This document shows positions 7,879 to 16,564 of a stretch of 64,000 nt of DNA, piece after piece. Where the stretch lies: the NCBI GenBank assembly GCA_039888615.1, contig JBDQQS010000003.1. One strand, written 5' to 3'. The DNA is from Flavimaribacter sp039888615. GTDB lineage: Bacteria; Pseudomonadota; Alphaproteobacteria; Rhizobiales; Rhizobiaceae. The position numbers were made by a program, and so were the translations under genes. Numbering within the stretch: the first letter of the stretch is position 1; each line of letters starts with the position of its first letter. The notes beneath the pieces were generated by a model that saw only the letters and a program-made list of their open reading frames with translations, ran no database searches and had not been told where the DNA came from.

Positions 7879-8952
7879 TTACGGTCTCTTCTCAAGCGGC
7901 GTGGCGGGCGACGCCGACGATTTGTAGGCGGCCTCGACCAGCGCCATGGTGTTCCAGGCGTCTTCGACGGAGCTCACGAGTGCGTCGTCCTCGCCGGCGG
8001 CGAAACGCTGCAGGTTCGCCATGCGGCCGACAAAAGCGTCCGGGAACCACGATCCCTGAAGCGGAACCGGGATCCATTCCTTGCCGCCTTTCGGACGGAT
8101 CTCCAGAATGTCCGGTTCGCCGCGCGGATAGTCCAGATTGACGCCAAGCTGCAGATAAGCCGCCCCTTCCGTGCCGCAGACTCGAAATTCGCAAGCCTGA
8201 TGCTTGCGGCCGAAATCATGATCGTGATTGATCGAGAGCGAACAGCGAACACTGTCGCCATAGTCGAGGATCGCGCTGGTGCGTGTCTGCGCGACGTCGT
8301 GGTTCGGATGGCCGATCGTCTTCGCGTGAACGCCTTCCGGATCGCCGAGGACCTGGCGGATCAGATCGAGGTAATGGATCGAATGCATGGCGATTTCGAT
8401 CCGGGGCAGGCCTTTCAAAAACGGCCAGAGCTGCCAGGGCGTCGCGAGCGCCAGCCACGCGTCGAAATCCACCACCTCGCCGAGCCAGCCTTTGGCGATG
8501 GCGTCCTTCAGCGCCAGCATCATCGGCGCGAAGCGAAGCTGGAAATTGACCGCCGCCTTGAGTTTCTTTTCGCGACAGATCTTCAGGATTTCGGTTGCAT
8601 CTTCCAGGTCGCTTCCCATCGGTTTCTGGATCAGCACCGCCGCGCCGTCCGGCAGTTGCCTCAGAACGGCGGCATGGGCTTTCGGCGGCGTCGCGAGATC
8701 GAAAATGGCGCCAGTCACGCCAACCGCGTCTTCAATCGACGAGAAGGCTGTCACGCCCCATTCGCCTGCAAGCTTTTTCGCTTTCTCCTGATCCGGATCG
8801 TAGAGACCGGCCACGGGAAAGCCTGCCTTTCGGTAGGCAGGGAAATGCGCGTCGCCGACAATCGACCCAGCTCCAAAAGTCACGATGGGCCGCGGCTCGG
8901 AAGGCATCGACCAGGACTGACTGAGCGCGGCCGGATCGAAGCGATCACTCAT
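7879..8952 (-). CDS. Gfo/Idh/MocA-family oxidoreductase
   Basis: A 357-residue NAD(P)-dependent sugar dehydrogenase-like protein. It has an N-terminal Rossmann fold (ITFGAGSIVG-type motif after residue 20) and a family motif E-K-P that appears here as Q-K-P (VLIQKPMGSD). The second domain contains the HSIHYLDLIRQ catalytic-type His region. The gene overlaps the mutarotase stop by 8 bp and ends 2 bp before the MaoC start. As no other candidate for sugar C1 oxidation is in the island, it may be the L-fucose (or related sugar) dehydrogenase; this is inference. Confidence 0.78.
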   Translation of the reverse strand: MSDRFDPAALSQSWSMPSEPRPIVTFGAGSIVGDAHFPAYRKAGFPVAGLYDPDQEKAKKLAGEWGVTAFSSIEDAVGVTGAIFDLATPPKAHAAVLRQLPDGAAVLIQKPMGSDLEDATEILKICREKKLKAAVNFQLRFAPMMLALKDAIAKGWLGEVVDFDAWLALATPWQLWPFLKGLPRIEIAMHSIHYLDLIRQVLGDPEGVHAKTIGHPNHDVAQTRTSAILDYGDSVRCSLSINHDHDFGRKHQACEFRVCGTEGAAYLQLGVNLDYPRGEPDILEIRPKGGKEWIPVPLQGSWFPDAFVGRMANLQRFAAGEDDALVSSVEDAWNTMALVEAAYKSSASPATPLEKRP

Positions 8953-9274
8953 GGTGGAAGACCTCGTCCATCATCGCCCACCACTCGCCCTCCTTGCGGG
9001 TTTCGAACGGCTTCTGGCAGGGCATGCAGACATCCCACCATTCCAGCGTCCTGGGATCGCCCGCCATCTTCGCAGCGTCGGCCTCGAAATCCTCGCCGTG
9101 ATACTCCCAGTAGCCGAAGAGCAGATTTTCCGGCTCTTTCAGGAAGATGGAATAGTTACGGATATTGCACTTCGAGATCATGGCGAGCACATCCGGCCAA
9201 ACGGCCGCATGGAGGCGCTTGTAGTCGTCGACCTTTCCCGGATTGAGGCCGATGACCATTCCCATTCTCTGCAT
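8945..9274 (-). CDS. L-rhamnose/L-fucose mutarotase family protein
   Basis: 109 residues starting MQRMGMVIGLNPGKVDDYKR. It shows the RhaM-type dimeric ferredoxin-like fold signature: K-x-x-Y-x-x-L-H near the N-terminus, NYSIFLKEPENLLFGYWEY in the middle and WW near the C-terminus. These enzymes interconvert sugar anomers before dehydrogenase action. Its start overlaps the stop of the upstream enolase-family gene as TGATG, implying translational coupling. Later in-frame ATG codons at 9265 and 9259 are possible starts. Confidence 0.82.
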   Translation of the reverse strand: MQRMGMVIGLNPGKVDDYKRLHAAVWPDVLAMISKCNIRNYSIFLKEPENLLFGYWEYHGEDFEADAAKMAGDPRTLEWWDVCMPCQKPFETRKEGEWWAMMDEVFHHE

Positions 9275-10398
9275 CAGGAATACCCTCCCTCGGTGATCGT
9301 GGTCGTGAATTCCGAAATGCTCTGGCCGACGACCGCGTCCCAGTCCCAGTCGATGCCGAGGCCCGGCGCTGACGGGGCAATGGCGTGGCCATCCTCGATC
9401 TTCATGCTGCTGGACGTAAGCGTATCGAGTTGAGGGATGTATTCGACATATTTGCCGTTTTGAACGGCGCAGGTGAGGCTCACATGCAGTTCCATGAGGA
9501 AATGCGGGCACACGGGGATATCGAAGGCCTCCGCCGCATGGGCCACCTTTAGCCAAGGCGTGACGCCGCCAATGCGGCCGACATCCACCTGCACGATCGA
9601 ACAGGCGCCACGCTGCATGTACTCCCGGAAATGGCGAATGGAGTAGAGCGACTCGCCAACGGCGATCGGCGTCGACGTGGAGTTCGACAGCCGCACATGA
9701 CCGTCGATGTCGTCGGCGGCGATCGGTTCTTCGAGCCAGGCGAGATCCAGTTCGCGCAGCCGATCCGCCCTTCGGATAACCTCGTCGACAGTGAAACCCT
9801 GATTGCAGTCGGTCATGATCTCATAACCATCGCCCACGGCGGCTCGAACCGCCGCGAGACGCTCATGGTCTTCCGAGCCATGCGGCCTGCCGATCTTGAC
9901 CTTCGAGCCTTTGAAACCCTTCGACTGCGCATCCAGAGCATCGTCGACAAGCGCCTGCTTCTCGATATGCAGCCAACCGCCCTCGGTTGTATAAAGCGGG
10001 CATCGATCCTTTGCTCCGCCAGCAAGCTTCCACAAAGGCAAACCCTGCTTGCGCGCCCGGAGATCCCACAGCGCCGTATCCACAGCGGCGAGCGCGATCG
10101 ATGTGATTGCGCCGATGGTCGTTGCGTGCGTGGCGAACTCCAGATCGTGCCAGATAGCTTCGATCCTGTCGGCGTCACGACCGATCAGCCGCGGCGCCAA
10201 GTGGTCGCCGAGAAGCCGCATGACGGAGGAGCCGCCGGTTCCGATCGTGTAACTGTAGCCCGTTCCCGTTGCCCCGTCGCTATCCGTGATCGTGACAATC
10301 GGAGTTTCCTGACTGTCGAAACTCTGGATGGCGTCCGTGCGTTGGACCTTGGGAACAAGGTTGACTATCCGCAATTCGACTTTTTCGATCTTCGCCAT
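9274..10398 (-). CDS. Mandelate racemase/muconate lactonizing enzyme family protein
   Basis: A 374-residue enolase-superfamily acid-sugar dehydratase or lactonizing-type enzyme. Lys-x-Lys catalytic pair in GSKVKIG; metal ligands in IMTDCNQGF, WLEEPIAADD and AVGESLYS; His in VCPHFLME. It is clearly distinct from the fuconate dehydratase downstream, so the operon has two members of the superfamily. It may process a second acid sugar such as an L-galactonate- or D-arabinonate-like compound. GAGGAG precedes ATG 10398. Confidence 0.82.
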   Translation of the reverse strand: MAKIEKVELRIVNLVPKVQRTDAIQSFDSQETPIVTITDSDGATGTGYSYTIGTGGSSVMRLLGDHLAPRLIGRDADRIEAIWHDLEFATHATTIGAITSIALAAVDTALWDLRARKQGLPLWKLAGGAKDRCPLYTTEGGWLHIEKQALVDDALDAQSKGFKGSKVKIGRPHGSEDHERLAAVRAAVGDGYEIMTDCNQGFTVDEVIRRADRLRELDLAWLEEPIAADDIDGHVRLSNSTSTPIAVGESLYSIRHFREYMQRGACSIVQVDVGRIGGVTPWLKVAHAAEAFDIPVCPHFLMELHVSLTCAVQNGKYVEYIPQLDTLTSSSMKIEDGHAIAPSAPGLGIDWDWDAVVGQSISEFTTTITEGGYS

Positions 10399-10402
10399 TG
10401 GA

Positions 10403-11500
10403 TTAACTCCTCAAGGTTTTCTGCGTGTCCGCAGAGAACAGATGCGCCTGGCTCAAGTCAAAACTCAAGTCCACCTGGTCTCCCGGATGGAGCGTTTTCG
10501 GATTGAGCATGCGCGCGATCCAGTCGTCGCCCGCAAATTCCGCGAAAACGAGGGTCTCGTTGCCCAGCGGTTCCGTAATCGACACCGGCACGTCGATCGT
10601 GTGCACATCCGTGGCATCGCCCGAGTGGATGCCGTGTCCTGCCGGAAAGACATCGTCCGGACGAATGCCGAAGACCACTTTTCCGCCGGCCGACACCTTG
10701 TCGCGGAACTGCGGCGGGATCGGCAATGCATCGCCATTGGCGAAGACCATCTTTCCGTCGGCAATCTCGGCGTCGCGCAAATTCATGGTCGGCGAGCCGA
10801 TAAACCCTGCGACGAAACGGGTCGCCGGCCGTTGGAACACTTCCTCCGGCGTGCCCACCTGCTCGATATGCCCGTCGCGCATAATGACGATGCGGTCGGA
10901 GAGCGTCATCGCCTCGACCTGGTCATGCGTAACGTAGATCACCGTGGACTGAACCTGCGCATGCAGCTTCTTGATTTCGGTGCGCATCTGCATGCGCAGC
11001 TTGGCGTCGAGATTGGACAGCGGTTCGTCGAACAGGAAGACGTCCGGCTTGCGCACGATGGCCCGCCCCATGGCGACGCGCTGACGCTGACCACCGGATA
11101 GCTGGGATGGGCGTCTTTCCAGAAGCTCCTCAAGGCTGAGGGTGCGCGCCGCTTCAATCACCGCAGCATTGATCTCGGACTGCGGTCGCCCGGCGATCTT
11201 GAGCGAGAATCCCATGTTCTCCGCGACCGACATGTGCGGATAGAGCGCGTAGGACTGAAACACCATGGAAATGTTGCGTTGGCGCGGCGGCAGGTCGTTG
11301 ACGACGCGGTCGCCGATCCGGATCTTGCCCCCGGTAATATCCTCCAGCCCCGCGATCATGCGCAGAGACGTCGACTTTCCGCAGCCTGACGGCCCGACGA
11401 GGGCGATGAATTCTCGGTCGGCGACGTCCAGGTTGATCGAATGCACGACCTCTAGGTTACCGTATTTCTTGACCAGGTTGTTGAGCGAAACAGTAGCCAT
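10403..11500 (-). CDS. Carbohydrate ABC transporter ATP-binding protein (MalK/UgpC type)
   Basis: A 365-residue ATPase with Walker A GPSGCGKST, Q-loop, signature QLSGGQRQRVAMGRA, Walker B VFLFDEPLSNLDAKLR, H-loop YVTHDQVEAMT and a C-terminal TOBE regulatory region. It energises uptake by the two permeases encoded immediately upstream. ATG 11500 is 3 bp after the permease stop region; the frame upstream of it is antisense-like and ignored. Confidence 0.92.
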   Translation of the reverse strand: MATVSLNNLVKKYGNLEVVHSINLDVADREFIALVGPSGCGKSTSLRMIAGLEDITGGKIRIGDRVVNDLPPRQRNISMVFQSYALYPHMSVAENMGFSLKIAGRPQSEINAAVIEAARTLSLEELLERRPSQLSGGQRQRVAMGRAIVRKPDVFLFDEPLSNLDAKLRMQMRTEIKKLHAQVQSTVIYVTHDQVEAMTLSDRIVIMRDGHIEQVGTPEEVFQRPATRFVAGFIGSPTMNLRDAEIADGKMVFANGDALPIPPQFRDKVSAGGKVVFGIRPDDVFPAGHGIHSGDATDVHTIDVPVSITEPLGNETLVFAEFAGDDWIARMLNPKTLHPGDQVDLSFDLSQAHLFSADTQKTLRS

Positions 11501-11502
11501 GA

Positions 11503-12369
11503 CTATCCCTTGACCGCCCCGGACGTCAGTCCGGACACGAGGTGTTTCTGAACAATGAAAGTAAGCGTCAGCGCCGGAATGATCATCACGACCGCGAGCG
11601 CGCACATGCCGCGCCAGTCGATGGTGAACTCGGCAGTGTAGTCCAGCAAACCGACCGGTAGCGTTTTCGAATTGGTGGATCGGGTCAGTTGTGACGCCAG
11701 AGCGAATTCGTTCCACGAGATCAGGAACGCGAAAATCCCCGCCGATGCGATGCCCGGACGCGCCAGTGGAAACTCGACCCGCCAGAAGGCCTGCCAGCGC
11801 GTGCAGCCGTCGATCTGCGCCGCTTCGGCGAGATCGCGCGGCACCTGCCGGAAGAACCCGTCGATGAGCCAGACCGTGAACGGCACGTTGAGCGCCACAT
11901 AGGCCAGGATCAGACCGAAATGCGTGTCGATAATGCCGAGGCGGGCGTAGACGAAGAACAGCGGCAGCGAGAGCGCAATGCCCGGCACCGTGCGCGTCAG
12001 CATGAAACCGAGGAAGATAGACGTCTTGCCGCGGAAACGGTAGCGCGCGAAGGCGTAGCCGCCGGCCATACCGATGCAAAGAGCAATAACCGTCGACGTC
12101 ACGGAAATGATCAGCGAATTGCGGAAATAGTCGAGCACCGGAATGCCACCCTGCCCCACGCCTGAGAACATGGCGACATAGGCGTCGAGCGAGACATTCC
12201 GCGGAATCCAGACCGGTGGCTTGGCCATGATCTCAACCGTCGGGCGCAGGGATGACAGTACGATCCACAGACCCGGAATACAGATGATGGCCATGGCGAA
12301 GAACAGGCCGATCAAATGAGAAGCTTTGAGAACGGCTCGTTTGACGCGGTGTGCGGTGTTTTCGTCCAT
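11503..12369 (-). CDS. Carbohydrate ABC transporter permease (MalG type)
   Basis: 288 residues with six predicted membrane helices. The EAA loop reads EAAQIDGCTRWQAFWRVEFP, which contacts the ATPase. It starts 2 bp after the stop of the companion permease and is followed at once by the ATPase gene. Confidence 0.9.
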   Translation of the reverse strand: MDENTAHRVKRAVLKASHLIGLFFAMAIICIPGLWIVLSSLRPTVEIMAKPPVWIPRNVSLDAYVAMFSGVGQGGIPVLDYFRNSLIISVTSTVIALCIGMAGGYAFARYRFRGKTSIFLGFMLTRTVPGIALSLPLFFVYARLGIIDTHFGLILAYVALNVPFTVWLIDGFFRQVPRDLAEAAQIDGCTRWQAFWRVEFPLARPGIASAGIFAFLISWNEFALASQLTRSTNSKTLPVGLLDYTAEFTIDWRGMCALAVVMIIPALTLTFIVQKHLVSGLTSGAVKG

Positions 12370-12370
12370 T

Positions 12371-13267
12371 CTACCACTCCGCTCCGATCTGCTGGCGCGC
12401 CTTGGCGAGTTGCCTGAAGAAGATCACCGTAAACAGGATCGACAGCAGGATGGCGATATAGCTCATGGCGTTGGCGAGACCCATCCGCGCATCCGAATAG
12501 GCGGTGCGGGCAATCAGAGTCCAAAGGATCTCGGTGCGTCCAGCCGGGCCGCCGTCGGTCATGATCTTGACGATGTCATAGGCCCGCGCAATGTCCAGCG
12601 ACCGGATCGTCATGGCGATATAGGCGAACGGCATGACGAAAGGCCAAGTGACGTAGCGGAAGCTTTGCCATGGCGTGCAGCCGTCGACCTTCGCCGCCTC
12701 GAGCGGCTCGCGCGGCATGGCCATCAGACCCGCCAGAATGAAAATCGCGAACACCGCGGTCGAGGACCAGATTTCTGCCGTCAGGATAGAGATAAAGGCC
12801 AGCCGCCCATCGATCAGCCATGGTATCGCCTGATCCGTCAGGCCCAGCGACTGAAGCGCGTTGTTCACCACGCCGATATTGTCGTTGAACATGAACTTGA
12901 ACTGGAAACCCACCAGGATCGGCGAAAACATCATGGGAAACATCATGATGGTGCGCAGAATGCGCTGGCCTCGGGTCGCCTTTTCCACCAGCAGCGCCAG
13001 GACGAGGCCGAGCACCATTTCAAGATTAAGCGCAAATGTAAGGAGTAAAACAGTACGGCCGAACGCGACCCAGAAATCCCAGTCCGAAAACAGCCGCTCA
13101 TAGTTCCGAAAGCCGATGAAGGTGTAGATCGAATCCGGACGCGTCAGCCGGAAGGGCGTGAAACTGGAATAGAGCGAGAGAAGCAACGGCACTATGACGA
13201 CGGCCGCCAGCACAATAAATGCAGGTAGAAGCAAAAGCACATGCGGTGCAGGCTTCCAGCCTCTCAT
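12371..13267 (-). CDS. Carbohydrate ABC transporter permease (MalF type)
   Basis: 298 residues with six predicted helices. The first starts near residue 8 (VLLLLPAFIVLAAVVIV), and the EAA loop is EAAKVDGCTPWQSFRYVTWP. It is the second gene of the transport operon, 114 bp behind the binding-protein gene with a stem-loop in between. Confidence 0.9.
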   Translation of the reverse strand: MRGWKPAPHVLLLLPAFIVLAAVVIVPLLLSLYSSFTPFRLTRPDSIYTFIGFRNYERLFSDWDFWVAFGRTVLLLTFALNLEMVLGLVLALLVEKATRGQRILRTIMMFPMMFSPILVGFQFKFMFNDNIGVVNNALQSLGLTDQAIPWLIDGRLAFISILTAEIWSSTAVFAIFILAGLMAMPREPLEAAKVDGCTPWQSFRYVTWPFVMPFAYIAMTIRSLDIARAYDIVKIMTDGGPAGRTEILWTLIARTAYSDARMGLANAMSYIAILLSILFTVIFFRQLAKARQQIGAEW

Positions 13268-13343
13268 CGTTCCCTCACCTGTTTCTTGTCGGTTTTTTTA
13301 AAACAATACCGGTTATCGCCAGACGGGTGAACCGGAGACAGAA

Positions 13344-13366
13344 AGGGCGCAGACACGCCGCGCCCT
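13344..13366 (-). terminator. Intercistronic stem-loop after the binding-protein gene
   Basis: AGGGCGC / GCGCCCT with a 9-base loop lies between the binding protein and the first permease. No long T-run follows. Stem-loops here usually stabilise the upstream mRNA or partly terminate, so that the binding protein is made in excess. Confidence 0.5.
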
Positions 13367-13381
13367 CAGTTTCTAAACGGC

Positions 13382-14698
13382 CTAGAGTTCGCCGGCGTCT
13401 TCCAGTATTTCGGTCGCCGACTGGTTCGCGTCGTCCAGCGCCTGCTGAGGCGTCTTGTCGCCGAGAATGGCCGCCTGAAGCTCGGGATAGACGGCGTTGG
13501 ATATCGCAATCCACTCAGGCGTCTGGGGCACAGGATATGCGCCCTTGGCCGCTTCCTGGAAGGCTTGAAGCACCTCGGTGCGATAATCGTCGCCCTTTGC
13601 CTCCGCGATCACCCATTCCCAGACGGCGTCCCGGGTCGGCAGCGGGCCGGCCCCGGCTTCCAGCTTCTGACTGTCTTCGTTGGTCAGGAACCAGATCAGC
13701 GAGGCGGCGGCCTCCTTGTCGGGACAGCTTTCGGTTACCGAGAAGCCATGATGGCCGGACCAACCGGTGCGGGCGCCAGAGGAGCCCTTGGGCGGCGCTA
13801 CCACGCCGACATTGCCTGCGACTTTGGAAGCGCCCGGGTCGTTGAAGAAACCAGCCCAGCCCGGCCAGTCCAGATTGAGCGCCACGGTGCCGGAGGCAAA
13901 TCCCTGTCCGAGATCGTCCCAAAGATAATTGGTCGTGCCGGCCGGGACAGCCTTTTTCATGTACAGCTCGACGAACCAGTTCAGCGCACGGACGCCAGCT
14001 TCGGAATTGATTGCCGGGCGACCGTCCGCGTCGAGATATTCACCGCCCTCGGCAAGCAGCATCTCATAGAAGCGGCCATTGATCGCCTCTTCCTTGCCTG
14101 CGTACTGTGTGCCGTAGAAATCCGGCGGATTGGCGAAGAACTCGGCCTGGTCGGTTACCTGCTCCCAGGTTTCCGGCGGGGCAAGATCGTAGCCGTATTT
14201 TTCCTTGAACTTCGCCTTGTTGTCTTCGTCGGCGAATAGATCTTTCTGATAATACATCGCCGAAACGTCGAACTGCGCCCGCGGCAGCATCACCAGCTTG
14301 CCGTCAAGCGTCGAGGCGTCGATGTTGGCGTCGACGAAGGCGTCGATTTCTTCCTGCGGCAGAAGCTGCGAGAGATCGGTGTAGATGCCTGGATACTGTG
14401 GAGCGAACGATGAATGGTTCGATCCGACGCACCAGTTCAACGCGCCGACAGCGATATCGGATTTGATTTCCTTGTCGAGATCGAAGTGATTCTTCTTCGA
14501 AATGACGTTAACCTTCGCGCCGGTCGCTTCTTCCCACTCGGCAATTCGCGAGTAGAGATTTTCGTATTGCTGACCGCCGATCAGCTTGGCGTCGATGGTG
14601 ACGCCGTCGAATTTTCCCGGCATGTCCTGCGCAACAGCAGCCTCGCCGGCAACCAGTGCGAGGACGCCGGCGGATACGCCGGCCAATAGCTTGTTCAT
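13382..14698 (-). CDS. Extracellular sugar-binding protein of the ABC transporter (family 1)
   Basis: 438 residues with a Sec signal peptide (MNKLLAGVSAGVLALVAGEA, cleavage around AVAQ-DM). The mature part has the two-lobed family 1 pattern, including YTDLSQLLPQEEIDAF, FDVSAMYYQKDLF and GLNLDWPGWAGFF-like hinge regions. It is the first gene of the operon, which runs down to 4498. GGAGGAGG lies before ATG 14698. The ligand is inferred to be L-fucose or a fucose-containing oligosaccharide or aldonate, from the downstream enzymes. Confidence 0.88.
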   Translation of the reverse strand: MNKLLAGVSAGVLALVAGEAAVAQDMPGKFDGVTIDAKLIGGQQYENLYSRIAEWEEATGAKVNVISKKNHFDLDKEIKSDIAVGALNWCVGSNHSSFAPQYPGIYTDLSQLLPQEEIDAFVDANIDASTLDGKLVMLPRAQFDVSAMYYQKDLFADEDNKAKFKEKYGYDLAPPETWEQVTDQAEFFANPPDFYGTQYAGKEEAINGRFYEMLLAEGGEYLDADGRPAINSEAGVRALNWFVELYMKKAVPAGTTNYLWDDLGQGFASGTVALNLDWPGWAGFFNDPGASKVAGNVGVVAPPKGSSGARTGWSGHHGFSVTESCPDKEAAASLIWFLTNEDSQKLEAGAGPLPTRDAVWEWVIAEAKGDDYRTEVLQAFQEAAKGAYPVPQTPEWIAISNAVYPELQAAILGDKTPQQALDDANQSATEILEDAGEL

Positions 14699-14763
14699 GA
14701 GCCTCCTCCCGAGACGTTGATGATTGGCGGGCAATGCGCCCCAAACCCTCACTGATGAGTGGT

Positions 14764-14845
14764 TCATTCATATACAAACATCTTCTTTACAGGCGGTCAA
14801 GCGATTCCTTTGTTGTTAACGCGCACATATATGCGTATATGAATA
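14764..14845. promoter_or_regulatory. Divergent promoter/operator region between iclR-type gene and sugar operon
   Basis: Within the 168-bp divergent gap are ATTCATATAC (14766-14775) and its near inverse GTATATGAAT (14835-14844). The right site is part of the hairpin-like CATATA-TGCG-TATATG (14826-14841). The spacing of about 60 bp and the position between the two divergent genes fit IclR-type operators. A related palindrome with TTCACATA half-sites occurs at 18968-18990 in front of the CoA-transferase. Confidence 0.5.
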
Positions 14846-14866
14846 CTCAATTTCACGGAGGAAGAG

Positions 14867-15649
14867 ATGAGTCAGGAGGAAGATCGCTACCGCGCGCCAG
14901 CGCTCGACAAGGGGCTCGACATACTCGAACTTCTAGCGCAGATCGACGGCGGACTGACGCAGGCTGAAATCGCCAAACATCTCGGCAGGAGCCCGAACGA
15001 GTTCTACCGGATGCTGGACCGTCTGGTCAGACGCGGATACGTGACGCGGATCGACGGCGACCGTTATTCGCTCACCCTTAAGCTGTTCGGACTTGCCCAG
15101 TCCCACGCGCCCGTGCGCCGGCTGGTCTCCTATGCGACGCCATTCATGCGCGAGCTTGCCGAACAAACGCGGCAGGCAAACCAGTTGGCCGTGTTCGATC
15201 GCGGTTCCGTCGTCGTGGTTGCGCAGCAGGAAGCGCCCGGTTACTGGGGAATTTCGATCCGTGTCGGCTCGCATATTGGTCTCTTCGACACCGGTTCCGG
15301 TCACGCGCTTCTGGCCTTCAGGTCCCAGGAAGAACGATTGCTGATGATCAACGAATATTCCAGCAGCAAGGAACATCCGACCATCGCAAAGGAGTTCTTT
15401 GACCGTCTCGACCAGATCCGCGAGAGGGGTTACGAAATGATGCCGAGCGCGCAGACAGCCGGCGTCTACAACCTTTCGGCGCCCGTGCTCGGCCCGGATG
15501 GAAGAGCGATCGCCGCCCTGACAGTTCCCTACATCGCGCTGGTCAATGTAACCCAGGCGCCCGACATGACGGAAACGCTGGAATTGATCGCCGAAACCTC
15601 CAGACAACTCTCCGCTCTGGCCGGATCCGAAGCTTTGAACGCAAAATAA
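14867..15649 (+). CDS. IclR-family transcriptional regulator
   Basis: 260 residues. The N-terminal winged helix (about 10-70: LDILELLAQIDGGLTQAEIAKHL-like) is followed by the IclR effector domain. It contains DTGSGHALLAF and the C-terminal AGVYNLSAPVLGPDGRAIAALTVP. It is divergent from the binding-protein gene, with a GGAGGAAG RBS, and its product probably senses a pathway intermediate and represses the operon. Confidence 0.9.
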   Translation: MSQEEDRYRAPALDKGLDILELLAQIDGGLTQAEIAKHLGRSPNEFYRMLDRLVRRGYVTRIDGDRYSLTLKLFGLAQSHAPVRRLVSYATPFMRELAEQTRQANQLAVFDRGSVVVVAQQEAPGYWGISIRVGSHIGLFDTGSGHALLAFRSQEERLLMINEYSSSKEHPTIAKEFFDRLDQIRERGYEMMPSAQTAGVYNLSAPVLGPDGRAIAALTVPYIALVNVTQAPDMTETLELIAETSRQLSALAGSEALNAK

Positions 15650-15712
15650 TTTCTTATTTGAACAATTTATTCTCCTGTGAAAGATTGCGCTGCGGGGGAG
15701 GGAGGAAACCGA

Positions 15713-16549
15713 ATGATCGTCGACACGCATCTTCATGTCATCGACCGCGAAGCTCTGGACTATCCCTGGCTGAGCGACGTTGAACCGCTGAACCGGGACT
15801 GGTTCTACGAGAATTACGAGCGTGAAGCCCGCCGCGCCGGCATCTCCAAAACGCTGCACATGGAAGTAGACGTCGCAACTTCCCGCATCGAGGACGAAAC
15901 GGCCTACGTCAAGACTCTGTCGCAGCGCGAAGACAGCCTGATCACCGGTGCAATCGTGTCCTGCCGTCCGGAGGAGGAACACTTCTCCGAACACCTGGAA
16001 TCTTGCCTCTCCGATCCGTTCGTCAAGGGCTTCCGTCGCGTTCTCCATGTCATGCCGGACGATCTGTCCGAACAGCCTTTGTTTCGCCAGAATATCAAAC
16101 GTCTCGGCGACAGCCGGTTGACCTTCGATCTGTGTGTACTGCCCCGCCAACTGGACAAGGCGATTGCCCTGGTTGACCTGGCGCCTGACGTCAACTTCAT
16201 CCTCGATCATTGCGGCGTGCCTGATATCGCGGGAGACGCCCGCCAGCCCTGGCGGGACCGGATCACCGAAATTGCAAAACGGCCGAATGTCACGGCAAAG
16301 ATCTCCGGCGTCGTCGCCTATGCCGATCCGGAAACCTGGATCGCGGAAACGCTGCGTCCCTGGGTCGAGCAGACGATTGCAAGCTTCGGCTGGGACCGCG
16401 TGGTTTGGGGCAGCGACTGGCCGGTCTGCACGCTGGGCGGTGGTCTGCTGGCCTGGGTTGCAGCAACGCATGCGTTGCTCGAAGGCGCAAGCGAGGACGA
16501 AAAGGCCAAGCTCCTCAACGCCAACGCAAGGCGGGTCTGGGACCTGTAG
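15713..16549 (+). CDS. Amidohydrolase-2 family lactonase, probable L-fuconolactonase
   Basis: 278 residues starting MIVDTHLHVIDREALDYPW. It belongs to the TIM-barrel metal hydrolases (COG3618 type): metal site H-x-H in DTHLHV, His in FILDHCGVPD and Asp in WGSDWPV. These enzymes open L-fucono-1,5-lactone and related lactones, the second step of the L-fucose pathway. GGGAGGAAACCGA precedes ATG 15713. It follows the iclR-type gene by 63 bp and is probably cotranscribed. Confidence 0.85.
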   Translation: MIVDTHLHVIDREALDYPWLSDVEPLNRDWFYENYEREARRAGISKTLHMEVDVATSRIEDETAYVKTLSQREDSLITGAIVSCRPEEEHFSEHLESCLSDPFVKGFRRVLHVMPDDLSEQPLFRQNIKRLGDSRLTFDLCVLPRQLDKAIALVDLAPDVNFILDHCGVPDIAGDARQPWRDRITEIAKRPNVTAKISGVVAYADPETWIAETLRPWVEQTIASFGWDRVVWGSDWPVCTLGGGLLAWVAATHALLEGASEDEKAKLLNANARRVWDL

Positions 16550-16564
16550 TCCGACGGCGACCGC

